From Sinisalibacter aestuarii (GTDB taxonomy: Bacteria > Pseudomonadota > Alphaproteobacteria > Rhodobacterales > Rhodobacteraceae): a stretch of 64,000 bases of DNA. The notes below the pieces were generated by a model, which worked only from the letters and a program-made list of their open reading frames with translations, was not told where the DNA came from and did no database searches. The DNA lies in assembly GCF_027923545.1 (NCBI RefSeq), contig NZ_BROH01000014.1:55728-119727 (forward strand). The letters run 5' to 3'. Below are positions 41,635 to 49,980 of this stretch, in pieces. Positions within the stretch are counted from its first letter, which is position 1, and the number at the start of each line of letters is the position of its first letter. A program made the position numbers and the translations under genes.

Positions 41635-42174
41635 ATGACTACCGAACAGATGGAAATCGAAGATCTCCAGGCCGCCCTGAAGGCCGGCCGCAAGCCCCGC
41701 GACCACGGACCCTACAAGGTCAAAGTCGGCGACCACGACCTGAAGTTCACCGACGCCGTCATCGACGATCCGACGCCCACCGGCCGCCAGATCATCGAGG
41801 GGGCCGACTTCCGTAAGGCCGAGGAACACCTCGTGTTCCAGGTGCTGCGCAACGGTGAACTTGAAGAACTGCGCCTCGAGGAAACCACGGATCTGCGCCC
41901 TGGCCAGGTCGAGCGCTTCCTGGTCTTCCCGAGCGCGGAATCCTTCCGCTTCGACATCGATGGCAAACGCCTCGAGTGGGGCCACAAGGTCATCAGCGGG
42001 CGCGTGCTCAAGAAGCTGGCCGGGGTCGATCCCGCGAAGTTCGCCGTCTGGCAGGTGATCCCCGGCAAGGATGACATCCTGGTCGGCGACACCGATCTGA
42101 TCTGCCTCGCGGATGCTGGCCTGGAGCACTTCTTCACCGGCGTGCCCCAGACCACGGAAGGGGGTGCGGCATGA
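41635..42174 (+). CDS. Multiubiquitin-domain protein (two Ubl repeats), 179 aa
   Basis: Two beta-grasp ubiquitin-like units are visible: YKVKVGDHDLKFTDAVIDDP through LRPGQVERFLVF (about residues 27-100), and FRFDIDGKRLEWGHKVISG to the end. The first carries the DPTPTGRQII motif typical of multiubiquitin proteins. The C terminus is EGGAA, so a di-glycine is followed by two alanines. The ATG follows AAAGGA. It starts an operon with E2-, JAB-E1- and DUF6527-type genes, making it the likely conjugated modifier. Confidence 0.85.
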   Translation: MTTEQMEIEDLQAALKAGRKPRDHGPYKVKVGDHDLKFTDAVIDDPTPTGRQIIEGADFRKAEEHLVFQVLRNGELEELRLEETTDLRPGQVERFLVFPSAESFRFDIDGKRLEWGHKVISGRVLKKLAGVDPAKFAVWQVIPGKDDILVGDTDLICLADAGLEHFFTGVPQTTEGGAA

Positions 42175-42551
42175 GCCTCCTCCCCCGTCAGGATCGCCGC
42201 TACCTCGAGGGTCGCGGCATCACCGTTCGCGAGGTCATCGAAGGCGGAAAGAAGGGCGTGATCCTCACCGGGATCACGCTGCCGGAAGGCAAGTATCAGG
42301 TCGCCCAGGTGGATATCCTGATCCTGCTGCCGCCCTCGTATCCCGAGGTCGCCCCCGACATGTTCTACGCCGTGCCGCATCTGAAGCTCCTTGTCGGCCA
42401 GCGTGAGCCCCGCTGCACGCAGGCACGCCAGGCCTTTGATGGCCAGAACTGGCAGCGCTGGTCTCGCCATAACAACCAGTGGCGTCCCGGCACCGACGGC
42501 ATCTGGACCATGCTGAAGCGGGTCGAAGAGGCCCTGGAGGTGGCGGCATGA
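42171..42551 (+). CDS. E2-like ubiquitin-conjugating protein (prokaryotic E2, type E), 126 aa
   Basis: The E2 landmark LPPSYPEVAPDMFYAVP (compare YPxxPP) lies near residue 45. REPRCTQARQ supplies the probable catalytic Cys near residue 82. WSRHNNQWRPGTDG follows, typical of the prokaryotic E2 subgroup E. Its start overlaps the multiubiquitin stop and its stop overlaps the E1 start, both as ATGA, so all three products are coupled. It should carry the modifier as a thioester. Confidence 0.83.
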   Translation: MSLLPRQDRRYLEGRGITVREVIEGGKKGVILTGITLPEGKYQVAQVDILILLPPSYPEVAPDMFYAVPHLKLLVGQREPRCTQARQAFDGQNWQRWSRHNNQWRPGTDGIWTMLKRVEEALEVAA

Positions 42552-43957
42552 AGCGCAGCGACATCACCCTCCACGCCCGTCACCGCGACAAGCTGCAGGC
42601 GCTGCTCGCGCACCCCCGTGGGCACGAGGGCGCCGCCTACATGCTGCTCGGCAAAAGCGAGATCGCGCAGGACCCCTGGGACCTCGAGCCGCGGACCCGT
42701 TACACCTCCTACGAGGTCATCGCGATCCCGCAGGAGGACCGCGTCGATGCCAGCGACAAGCACGTCACCTGGAATACCAACTCCTTCGCCCAGCTCTGTC
42801 GCCGGGCCAAGGAGGAAGGCCTGGTGCCGGCGATCGTTCATAGTCACCCGGGAGGCTTCGACGGTTTCTCGGACCAGGACGATCGCAACGAGCGCGACCT
42901 CTTCACCATGGCTCGGAACCGTAACGGCGAGGGGACACGCTTGGTGAGCGTCGTGCAAGTCGGTGACGGCCTCTACCGGGCACGGGTCTGGGAAGACGAC
43001 ATGACACCCTTGCCCTGTCGCCGCGTGACCGTCATCGGCACTCGGCTCGAGATCCAGTCGACCGACGTGCCGACCCCGTCGGAAGCCTTGGCCCGGCAGG
43101 CACTGGCCTTCGGGCCGGAGGTCAACGGACTCCTCAAACAGCTCTCCGTTGCCGTGGTCGGCTGCGGCGGCACCGGCAGCCCGGTGGTCCATCTCCTCGC
43201 TCGCCTCGGCGTGGGGCGCATCTTGGTCATCGACGATGACGTGGTCGAGCATTCCAACCTGAACCGCCTGTATGGCGCGACCCGAAAGGATGCTGAAAAC
43301 GCGGTGCCCAAGGTCGACGTCATGGCGCGCGAGGTGACGATGATGGGCCTCGACGTCGAGATCCGGTCGATGAACGGCTGGGTGGATGCGCCGCATATCC
43401 GTGACGCGCTGAAATCCTGCGACGTCATCTTCGGATGCACGGACGATCACGCCGGGCGCCTCTACCTGAACCGCGTGGCGCACTTCTACCTGATCCCGGT
43501 CATCGATGTCGGGCTGGTCCTCATGCCCCGTGATGATGGTGAGCCCGGCCTCCTCGAGATGGCCGCGCGGGTCAGCGTGCTGTTTCCCACGTCGGCGTGC
43601 CACGGCTGCCGCGGCACAGTCGATCGCGTCAGGGCTCGCGAGGAGGACCTCCAGCGATCGGACCCCGTCGAATATGAACGGCAGAAGACCGAAGCCTACG
43701 TCCGCGGCGGAGGTAATCCCGCGCCGGCCGTCGTGACCTTCACCTCCGAGGCCGCCACCATGGCAGTGAACGAACTTCTTGCCGGTCTCGTTGACTTCCG
43801 CGGCGGCGGTGGATGGACATGGCAACGCTATCGCAAGCTCGACAAGGGTTTAGAGCGTTCGCAGGCGGCGCAGCCTCGGTCCGACTGCCCGGTCTGCGGC
43901 AGCGAGGAATACTGGGGTCTCGGCGACATCGATCCGTTCCTGGATCGCATCGGGTGA
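42548..43957 (+). CDS. JAB peptidase-E1 activating enzyme fusion, 469 aa
   Basis: The N-terminal JAB/JAMM domain has IVHSHPGGFDGFSDQDD near residue 97 (H-x-H...D zinc ligands). The ThiF/E1 domain follows: VAVVGCGGTGSPVVHLLARLG near 202 for ATP, DDDVVEHSNLNRL with the acidic and Arg residues, and GCTDDHAGRLYLNR near 300. Two CxxC pairs (CHGC near 353 and CPVC near 447) form a zinc site as in MoeB-like E1s. One protein can thus mature or remove the modifier and activate it. It is the core of the ubiquitin-like operon. Confidence 0.9.
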   Translation: MKRSDITLHARHRDKLQALLAHPRGHEGAAYMLLGKSEIAQDPWDLEPRTRYTSYEVIAIPQEDRVDASDKHVTWNTNSFAQLCRRAKEEGLVPAIVHSHPGGFDGFSDQDDRNERDLFTMARNRNGEGTRLVSVVQVGDGLYRARVWEDDMTPLPCRRVTVIGTRLEIQSTDVPTPSEALARQALAFGPEVNGLLKQLSVAVVGCGGTGSPVVHLLARLGVGRILVIDDDVVEHSNLNRLYGATRKDAENAVPKVDVMAREVTMMGLDVEIRSMNGWVDAPHIRDALKSCDVIFGCTDDHAGRLYLNRVAHFYLIPVIDVGLVLMPRDDGEPGLLEMAARVSVLFPTSACHGCRGTVDRVRAREEDLQRSDPVEYERQKTEAYVRGGGNPAPAVVTFTSEAATMAVNELLAGLVDFRGGGGWTWQRYRKLDKGLERSQAAQPRSDCPVCGSEEYWGLGDIDPFLDRIG

Positions 43958-43962
43958 GCGGG

Positions 43963-44322
43963 ATGATGATCGACATTCTGCGGAAGAGCCTCGAGCTCTT
44001 CCGCCTCATTCCACGAAGTGACCTGCTTGCCAGGGTAACACCCAGACACCCGACGCCGGATCAGATCGTGCCGGGGGAGATGACCATCGTGCGCGATGGC
44101 GTCGACAAATGGGCCTGCTTCCACTGCCCTGGTGGGTGCGGCGAGACCATCAAACTGTCCCTCAGCAAGAACCGGAGGCCCAGGTGGACGGCCATGTCAG
44201 ACTGGCTGAGGCGCCCGACCATCTCGCCGTCGGTCCGCCAGACGAACGAATGCCGGTGTCACTTCTGGATCCGGCAGGGGCGGATTGACTGGTGCAAGGA
44301 CAGCGGCCCCGGGGCGGGATAG
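43963..44322 (+). CDS. DUF6527-type protein of the ubiquitin-like operon, 119 aa
   Basis: It begins five bases after the E1 stop. A cysteine cluster CFHCPGGCGE near residue 48 and a later ECRCHFWIRQGRIDWC near 100 suggest a zinc-stabilised small fold. Proteins of this family accompany multiubiquitin, E2 and E1 genes in bacterial ubiquitin-like operons; the exact role (ligase-like, deconjugating or structural) is not evident from the sequence. Confidence 0.78.
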   Translation: MMIDILRKSLELFRLIPRSDLLARVTPRHPTPDQIVPGEMTIVRDGVDKWACFHCPGGCGETIKLSLSKNRRPRWTAMSDWLRRPTISPSVRQTNECRCHFWIRQGRIDWCKDSGPGAG

Positions 44323-44404
44323 CAGTCGAGCGTTCGGGTTGCGTTCGGGGACCCCCCAGAGCCGGCGTGCCATGCTATTCCTGTCAGCAACATGGAGTGA
44401 TCTG

Positions 44405-45091
44405 ATGGAAACGATGGAACGAGACGCCGAGTATATCGCCAACCAGTGCAAGTATATCCGCAAGATGTTCTCTCTAACCCAGGAGAACCTTGCGGACACC
44501 TCCGGGTTGACGGTCCGCACGATCCAGAAGGTGGAAAGCGGACGGCACGTGCCCGAGGTGCAGACCTTGCGAAGCCTCGCGCGCGGCCTCGGGTTCGACA
44601 TCACGGTCTTCTCCAAGCTCACCCCCGAGGAGGAGAAGCGCCAGCAGGAAGAAATGGAGCGCGCGCTGAAAAAGACGGTGCTCGTGCCCACGTCCCCCAT
44701 CAGGAAGCCCAACGACTTCTATTCCCGTAACCGCGAATGGCACGGGCTCCTGTTCAACGCCGGCGCGGTGGAGGCCGGCAATGCCCTCGAACTGACTGCC
44801 GCGATTTCGGACTGGATGACCGATCTGGACGGGATCTGGGATATGAGCAGCGCCGGCCAGCGGCTTGAGTATTCGGCCGCGATCTCCGCGCTGTGTCTCG
44901 AGTTGGAGGGCCTCGGATATCTCACGCACTTCGGTCACTTCCGACAGCAGCACATGCACGACAAGGGGATGATCCTGGATATCGGGATGATCACCTTTCT
45001 TCCGAAGGCCGGCCGCGATGGCGTCCGCTACGGCATCGTCACCCTGGAGGACCCGTGGGAGGTTCCAGAACAGGATCGCCCCAAGCTGTGA
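44405..45091 (+). CDS. XRE-family transcriptional regulator, 228 aa
   Basis: An N-terminal helix-turn-helix (FSLTQENLADTSGLTVRTIQ, near residue 20) is followed by KVESGRHVPEVQTLRSLARG, typical of XRE regulators. The C-terminal 130 residues are an unassigned sensor-like domain (LFNAGAVEAGNALELTAA). The start follows GGAG at good spacing. It is 82 bases after the DUF6527 gene in the same direction and may control the ubiquitin-like operon; no operator was identified. Confidence 0.82.
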   Translation: METMERDAEYIANQCKYIRKMFSLTQENLADTSGLTVRTIQKVESGRHVPEVQTLRSLARGLGFDITVFSKLTPEEEKRQQEEMERALKKTVLVPTSPIRKPNDFYSRNREWHGLLFNAGAVEAGNALELTAAISDWMTDLDGIWDMSSAGQRLEYSAAISALCLELEGLGYLTHFGHFRQQHMHDKGMILDIGMITFLPKAGRDGVRYGIVTLEDPWEVPEQDRPKL

Positions 45092-45172
45092 TTTGTTCTC
45101 GACGGGCCTCTCTGTCTGGTCATGACCATCATCTGCACGTCTGTCGCAGGCCTGGCCATATCGGCCGGGCCT

Positions 45173-45628
45173 CTACTTTTCAGAGCTGACCGTCATGAGA
45201 CGACAGGCGAGTTCACGGTCGCCCCATCGGGCCGCGAAGGCCTCGCTTGTCGAGAACCAGCCGCCATCGTCGCCCTGGCCGTGGTTGGCCCCCATACAGG
45301 AACACTGGCACTCATGGCCGATGGCGTTCATGCAGGCCGGAGCGCAGATCTCCTGCTCCCGGTAGGGTTGGATGACATAGATCAGGCCCCAGCGGCGAAG
45401 ACAGCGGTTCACGAGGTCATTGAACCATGCCTTGGGACTCTCCCAGCATCCCAGTGCCGAGTTCCAGCTTGGCCGGATGCGCCGGCCATTCCTGAGCCAG
45501 GCATAGTTGTCGTCCGCATAAGGAAGGCGGACCCTGACCCGTTCGCCCTTGCCGTCACGGCGAAGCGCGACAGGGATTGTCTTCTGGTTCCATGCCGCCT
45601 TCAGGCGGCCTTCGTCCTGTATCGTCAT
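45173..45628 (-). CDS. Cysteine-rich protein of unknown function, 151 aa
   Basis: A compact metal-site-like cluster lies near residues 98-115: CAPACMNAIGHECQCSCMG followed by NHG. Five Cys and two His in such spacing suggest zinc or a similar metal. The rest is basic and Trp-rich. Similar clusters occur in small phage and plasmid proteins without known function. It is convergent with the XRE gene. Upstream to 45833 is an AT-rich gap without a visible gene. Confidence 0.65.
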   Translation of the reverse strand: MTIQDEGRLKAAWNQKTIPVALRRDGKGERVRVRLPYADDNYAWLRNGRRIRPSWNSALGCWESPKAWFNDLVNRCLRRWGLIYVIQPYREQEICAPACMNAIGHECQCSCMGANHGQGDDGGWFSTSEAFAARWGDRELACRLMTVSSEK

Positions 45629-45833
45629 GCTCGTTGCAGCTCAATCAGGCTGAATCCGGGGAAGCATTCTCAATAAAGCGCTACTTGGAGCTATTTTATC
45701 GCGCTGGTTTTTTCAGATTCTTAGCTAGCCCGATTCAAATATCAATAGGGCAAAAAAATTACATAAAACGAATTATGCGTATTTTGGTAACATATTGATA
45801 ATAAATACCAATATGAAGTCATCGTCGCTTGCG

Positions 45834-46946
45834 CTACTCCATATGGTCTAGGTTCAACCAGTACCTCGTATGCCGTCGCTCACCGGTCCGGCTGAGCGCA
45901 CCTTTCTCGACCAGATCCTGCAGATCGCGGGTTGCGGTTGCGCGTGAAGTTCCGGTGATCTTGAGATAGTTGTCGGCGCTGAGGCCGCCTTTGAAACCGC
46001 CAGGGCCTTCCTGAAACATTCGAGCGATGGCCTTGGCCTGGCGTTCGTTCAAGTGGTCTCTGTGACGATCGTAGAAGTGTGCCTTGCTGATGAAGAAGCC
46101 TACGCGGTCGAGTGTTGCCTGTTGGGCCTTCAAGACAACTTCTGCGAACCAGACGAGCCAATCGGTCACGTCGAGCGTTTTTTGATGCTGCTCAAGCTGA
46201 TCGTAGTATCCCTTGCGCTCCTTCTCGATGGTGAAGGCGAGCGAGATGAGGGTGGGCTGGCCAATGTTCTGCGCCAGCGACTTTTCAGCGAGGGCGCGAC
46301 CCAAGCGGCCGTTGCCGTCTTCGAATGGGTGGATACTCTCGAAATAGAGGTGGCTTAGCCCTGCGCGCGTCAGTGCTGGAAGCGGCTCTGCTCCCCCCGG
46401 ACCGGTCTTGTTGAACCAATCCGCGTATCGCTCCATCTCAGGCATGACCCGCTCCGAGGGCGGCGCTTCGAAATGGATCGTGGGCCGGTCAAGGCGGCCG
46501 GAAACGATTTGCATCGCCTCGGCGTGTTGTCGGTAGGCCCCAATGGTTTCCAACCGACGGTCATGGGACAGGAGCATCCGATGCCAGCGGTACAGTGTCT
46601 CATGGGTTAGCAGCTCTGCAAAACTGGAATAGACGTCGACCATCATTTCCGCGACGCCCTGTTCGCGCGGTTTGGCAGGGTAGCTGTCCGGATCGAGGCC
46701 CAGATGGCGGCGCAGCGAAGATTGCACACTGAGCCGATCGAGGATTTCACCCTCGATGGCGCTCGTCTGCATCGCTTCCTCGCTGAGCAGTTCGATGCGG
46801 AGTTGCTCGCGTTCCGGCTGGCTGACATGATGGACCGCGCCGAGGATTTCTCCGGACGACAGCAGGAACGTCTGCTCAAACGGCTCCAGAGCGGAGGCGT
46901 CATACCGGAAATCCGGCCAATCAGGCAGCGTCCAGTTCCAAGCCAT
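45834..46946 (-). CDS. Fic-domain protein (class II, DUF4172 type), 370 aa
   Basis: The Fic catalytic motif HPFEDGNGRLGR near residue 205 is complete, so AMP or another NMP can be transferred to a target protein. The inhibitory helix motif TSAIEGE near residue 60 precedes it, as in class II Fic proteins. The C-terminal winged-helix-like part (LKITGTSRATATRDLQDLVE near 330) should bind DNA. A perfect ten-base inverted repeat directly before the ATG suggests autoregulation. It stands alone without a separate antitoxin. Confidence 0.9.
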   Translation of the reverse strand: MAWNWTLPDWPDFRYDASALEPFEQTFLLSSGEILGAVHHVSQPEREQLRIELLSEEAMQTSAIEGEILDRLSVQSSLRRHLGLDPDSYPAKPREQGVAEMMVDVYSSFAELLTHETLYRWHRMLLSHDRRLETIGAYRQHAEAMQIVSGRLDRPTIHFEAPPSERVMPEMERYADWFNKTGPGGAEPLPALTRAGLSHLYFESIHPFEDGNGRLGRALAEKSLAQNIGQPTLISLAFTIEKERKGYYDQLEQHQKTLDVTDWLVWFAEVVLKAQQATLDRVGFFISKAHFYDRHRDHLNERQAKAIARMFQEGPGGFKGGLSADNYLKITGTSRATATRDLQDLVEKGALSRTGERRHTRYWLNLDHME

Positions 46947-46973
46947 GAGTTATAGACATCCTTTCTATAACTC
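46947..46973 (-). promoter_or_regulatory. Palindromic operator at the Fic gene start
   Basis: Ten-base arms GAGTTATAGA and TCTATAACTC with a seven-base spacer end exactly at the start codon of the Fic gene and cover its ribosome-site position. The Fic protein has its own winged-helix region, so repression by the product is likely. Confidence 0.65.
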
Positions 46974-47066
46974 ACATCTAGACCACTTCTGAGGCATAGA
47001 AGTCAACTCTATCGCTCAAAGGACCTGCGCGATGGGGTGACCCACAAAACGACGCGAGGCCTTGAG

Positions 47067-47306
47067 CTATGCCTTTTCAAGGTGCGTCAGACCTTGCTGA
47101 CGCGGTCTGGGGGCCTTCGGATCGGCGGGGTTTTGTTCCGGCGCTTGAAAGAATGGTTCATAGCGAACGTCCGCCATGGCGCCGTCGAACCAGGCAGGCT
47201 GCACGTCACCATTGTTCCATTGGTACAGGTAGCCAACCAGATTTTCAGATGTCTTGCAGAGGATGCGCATGATCGGTTCGCCAGTCAGGCGGGGCTTCGT
47301 GTTCAT
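47067..47306 (-). CDS. Small protein of unknown function, 79 aa
   Basis: The ATG has a strong GGAGG eight bases upstream, which is why it is preferred to an earlier start. The sequence MNTKPRLTGEPIMRILCKT then VGYLYQWNNGDVQPAWFDG looks like a compact beta-rich fold with several Trp and Tyr. No family is recognised. It is not coupled to either neighbour. Confidence 0.65.
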   Translation of the reverse strand: MNTKPRLTGEPIMRILCKTSENLVGYLYQWNNGDVQPAWFDGAMADVRYEPFFQAPEQNPADPKAPRPRQQGLTHLEKA

Positions 47307-47468
47307 AATGCGTTCCTCCAAAATGGACCTCGTAACTCTTTAACAATGAGGTCATAAAAAAATCTGTTCGGCGGTGTTAATGGCGGCATTATGCAACTTC
47401 AAGGCGAATGGCCGCGTATGGGCAAAAATCCACCGGCGAAGTGAAAGTTGTCCTTTCAGATAGGTTCC

Positions 47469-48110
47469 TTAAGGTCCGGGCTGCTCATGCGGCGATGCAG
47501 CGGGAACAGCAATTTCTTCCAAGATTCTGTCGATCTCGCCCCATATGCGTGGTTCCACCTGACCGCGGATCAGAGCCCATTTACTCAAGACGTCGAGGGG
47601 GTCGTGGTCCCGGAGGAGGACACCCAGGCTGGCTGCATCTACTGCCAGAGATGTCCGGGCCTGCCACTGCGTGTTTCGAGTGCGTCGCTCCTCAGCGACT
47701 GGGGCGAAGACCGGCGACAGTTGCCAGCCTTTGACTGCACGGCGCAGGGCGGCACGCACCACATGTGCTGGCTCAACACCACAAGTCTCCAGCGCTGCTT
47801 CCTGTCGTTCGAGTGCGTTGACCCTGATGTCGATCTTCCGGGTCGGGCTCAATGCGCGCGCCGATACGGGAGCTCTCAGGCTGGTATGCGGGTCAGAGCT
47901 TTCCGCGGTGACTTGGTGCGGCGCCACGGTACCTCCCGGCATAAGCTCTGACTCGTGCCGATCAGCGTCAACGTCAGTGGCTGGGGTGCCTGTCTTTGTT
48001 GCTGTGACCTGTGCCTCATCTTCCGTCCCGGGAATCTCGCGGTCACCCTGTTGCAGGGTGGCGGCGTAGGCTGGGTCGGGCCTGGTGATGGTCGGGATCT
48101 TCTTGCGCAA
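47469..48110 (-). CDS. Protein paired with the VirC1-like ParA, 213 aa
   Basis: The frame follows the ParA gene. The start is taken as TTG at 48110 because GAGGA lies seven bases upstream; ATG codons further up lie deep inside parA and lack sites. The N-terminal half is disordered-looking; the C-terminal half has RKIDIRVNALERQEAALETCG and RAALRRAVKGW, resembling a ribbon-helix-helix or helical DNA-binding region. It could act with the ParA at oriT. The assignment is tentative. Confidence 0.58.
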   Translation of the reverse strand: MRKKIPTITRPDPAYAATLQQGDREIPGTEDEAQVTATKTGTPATDVDADRHESELMPGGTVAPHQVTAESSDPHTSLRAPVSARALSPTRKIDIRVNALERQEAALETCGVEPAHVVRAALRRAVKGWQLSPVFAPVAEERRTRNTQWQARTSLAVDAASLGVLLRDHDPLDVLSKWALIRGQVEPRIWGEIDRILEEIAVPAASPHEQPGP

Positions 48111-48120
48111 TCGACTGTCC

Positions 48121-48840
48121 TCACGCAGCAAGAATGTTGTTGAGGATGTCCGTCGCCTCCTCGAGCGCCTCGACGACATGACGTACATGTGGACGCATCA
48201 GAGGGTTTGGATCAGATTGCTTTTCCAGTGCCAAGGCGTGGAGAAGCCCCTTCTGGTCCATCTCCTTGTAAGTGTTCCGCCGCATCATGACGGTCTCAAT
48301 CACCGGGAAACGGGTGAGCGCTTCTTCAATCAGGGCGGCGTCAGCACGGGTCGTTTTCGGGTCGACCATGTTCAGGACGACGTGGTGGCGCGGAAGGCTG
48401 GAGGGGTCGTCAACACGGGATTTCAGTTTCTCAAACCAATCAGCCGTCTGCGCTCCGACATCGAAATCAGATGTCGACAGCATGACGGGCGTCACAATGT
48501 GGTCCGCAAGCACCGCGATGCCGTCTGACCATTCGGCACCGACCCCCGCGGTATCGATGAAGATGAAGTCTGCCGTGCCTGCCATGTAGACCTGATCGAT
48601 CTGACCCTCGACACCCGCCACGCTTTCGACGGTGGCCGAGCAGAGAAGCGGCGAACTCAGCCCACCGGCTTCCGCCCGAGCATGCCATGCCCCGAGTACT
48701 CTCGTGCTGTCCGTGTCGATCAACATCACTCTGCGTCCGGCGGCGATCGCGGCACTGATCAAGGCGCGCGAAAGCGTCGTTTTTCCACTGCCCCCTTTCC
48801 GGGCCATCGCTGCGATCACCACAAGATTTTCGTTCGGCAT
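48121..48840 (-). CDS. ParA-family ATPase, VirC1-like, 239 aa
   Basis: Deviant Walker A (ARKGGSGKTTLSRALI, near residue 13) and LIDTDSTRVLGAWHARA follow the short ParA/VirC1 pattern without an N-terminal helix-turn-helix. IFIDTAGVG is the Walker B region. Near mobilisation genes, such proteins (VirC1 in Ti plasmids) gather relaxase-DNA complexes at the secretion channel. A GGAGG site decides the start at 48840. It is separate from the RepA partition protein. Confidence 0.85.
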   Translation of the reverse strand: MPNENLVVIAAMARKGGSGKTTLSRALISAAIAAGRRVMLIDTDSTRVLGAWHARAEAGGLSSPLLCSATVESVAGVEGQIDQVYMAGTADFIFIDTAGVGAEWSDGIAVLADHIVTPVMLSTSDFDVGAQTADWFEKLKSRVDDPSSLPRHHVVLNMVDPKTTRADAALIEEALTRFPVIETVMMRRNTYKEMDQKGLLHALALEKQSDPNPLMRPHVRHVVEALEEATDILNNILAA

Positions 48841-49392
48841 TCTGATCCTCCGCAAAAATAGTGAATCGCAACGATAATGCAAAAGCGTCGCTAAACGCAT
48901 GAGGCGGAGGGGTCAAGCAGAAGTCGGGATGCGAACTGCGTTTGGCATGCAGCGGGTGGCGTAATGCGATGACCGTGCGACGTCTGCCGTGGCGCCGTCA
49001 GCATTCGTCGCGGGGCACCGCACACCCTCCAAATGTCGGGATGCGCTCGGCGATGTGCTGCGGACGGAATGCAGGTGACGGATAGCGCGCTCCAGACGAC
49101 GGGAGGCAGTCTCGCGTATGGCGTTCTGCGGGTGACGCGAGACGGTCAGCGCGCGGCAGAACCCGTCTTGCGGGGTGCAAGAGACGGGGCGCAAAAGACG
49201 CGATGCGCGATGCGGAGACCGCATCGCGTGGTGCAATGAGCGCGGCGCGCGATCCATTTGACAAAGGACGGGAAATCGCCCCTGCAGGGCGATTTTCTAC
49301 ATTGAGTACAATCCCTTATGGCCGACTCCACTTGCGTTGGGAGTCGGCGGGCTTGTACGAAGTTGGCAAGAAATAGGAACGTTAACTTCAAA
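48841..49392. other. oriT: Candidate oriT region between parA and mobC
   Basis: This 552-base stretch has no convincing gene and lies between two divergent mobilisation units. It holds three perfect hairpins: CGCGATGCG-GAGAC-CGCATCGCG (49206-49228), AAATCGCCC-CTGCA-GGGCGATTT (49273-49295) and GCCGACTCC with GGAGTCGGC around a ten-base loop (49321-49348). The region upstream has many short near-repeats of CGCGAGAC/CCGTC type. Inverted repeats just upstream of mobC and relaxase genes are typical of oriT. No exact nic sequence is identified. Confidence 0.5.
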
Positions 49393-49980
49393 ATGTCCCG
49401 CCGCCGCAGACTGTCAGAGATCGAGCGATCGACCATCGCCCAGGAGCGCCGGAACGGCGTCTCCGCGGCGTCATTGGCCGCGCGCTACGATGTCAGCCTG
49501 AAGACGATCTACAACGTGGTGAACCACCGGGATGAGCGTCAGACAGCGAACGGCAGCCGATCGCGGGTTGTGGGGATCCGGGTCTCGGACGACGACCTGC
49601 GCCGGTTCGACGCGGCACTGTCGCGGCGCGGGATTGCGCACCGCTCTGATGCCATGCGCCGCCTGATGCTGGCGGCCGAAGGTGTCTTCTTGCCCGACGA
49701 CGAGATGTGTGACGAGTTGCGCAGCCTCGGCGCCGCGCTCAACCGGGTCGGCAACAACGTGAACCAGATCGCGCGACGTCTGAACGAGGCCAAGGTGCGG
49801 GGCGAGAGACTGTCCTACCCGGCCTCAAGTCACCGTGACGTCCGCGCCCTTGCGGGTCTGGTCTTCGATCTGGCCGACCAGGTCCAGGAGATGTCGCGTG
49901 CGCGGCGCAGCCTGCTGGACCTTGAGATCAGCTCTGCCCTGGCGGGCCTCGCCGAGAGGGATGAGAATGGCGCGGAGTGA
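49393..49980 (+). CDS. mobC: MobC-type mobilisation accessory protein, 195 aa
   Basis: The N terminus contains a recombinase-like helix-turn-helix (VSAASLAARYDVSLKTIYNVV). It is followed by a ribbon-helix-helix-like region (VVGIRVSDDDLRRFDAAL). GAALNRVGNNVNQIARRLNE near residue 120 is the MobC signature. Such proteins bind oriT and help the relaxase to nick. The gene overlaps the relaxase start by 14 bases. Confidence 0.87.
   Translation: MSRRRRLSEIERSTIAQERRNGVSAASLAARYDVSLKTIYNVVNHRDERQTANGSRSRVVGIRVSDDDLRRFDAALSRRGIAHRSDAMRRLMLAAEGVFLPDDEMCDELRSLGAALNRVGNNVNQIARRLNEAKVRGERLSYPASSHRDVRALAGLVFDLADQVQEMSRARRSLLDLEISSALAGLAERDENGAE

Noticed and set aside
42365..43825. A 486-codon minus-strand frame opposite the JAB-E1 gene
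   Set aside because: It is antisense to a protein with complete JAB and E1 motifs; the composition is typical of a shadow frame.
48913..49257. A 114-codon minus-strand frame before mobC
   Set aside because: The Arg/His/Ser-rich protein arises from repeated CGC-type words; there is no ribosome site, and the region is better explained as oriT-like repeats.
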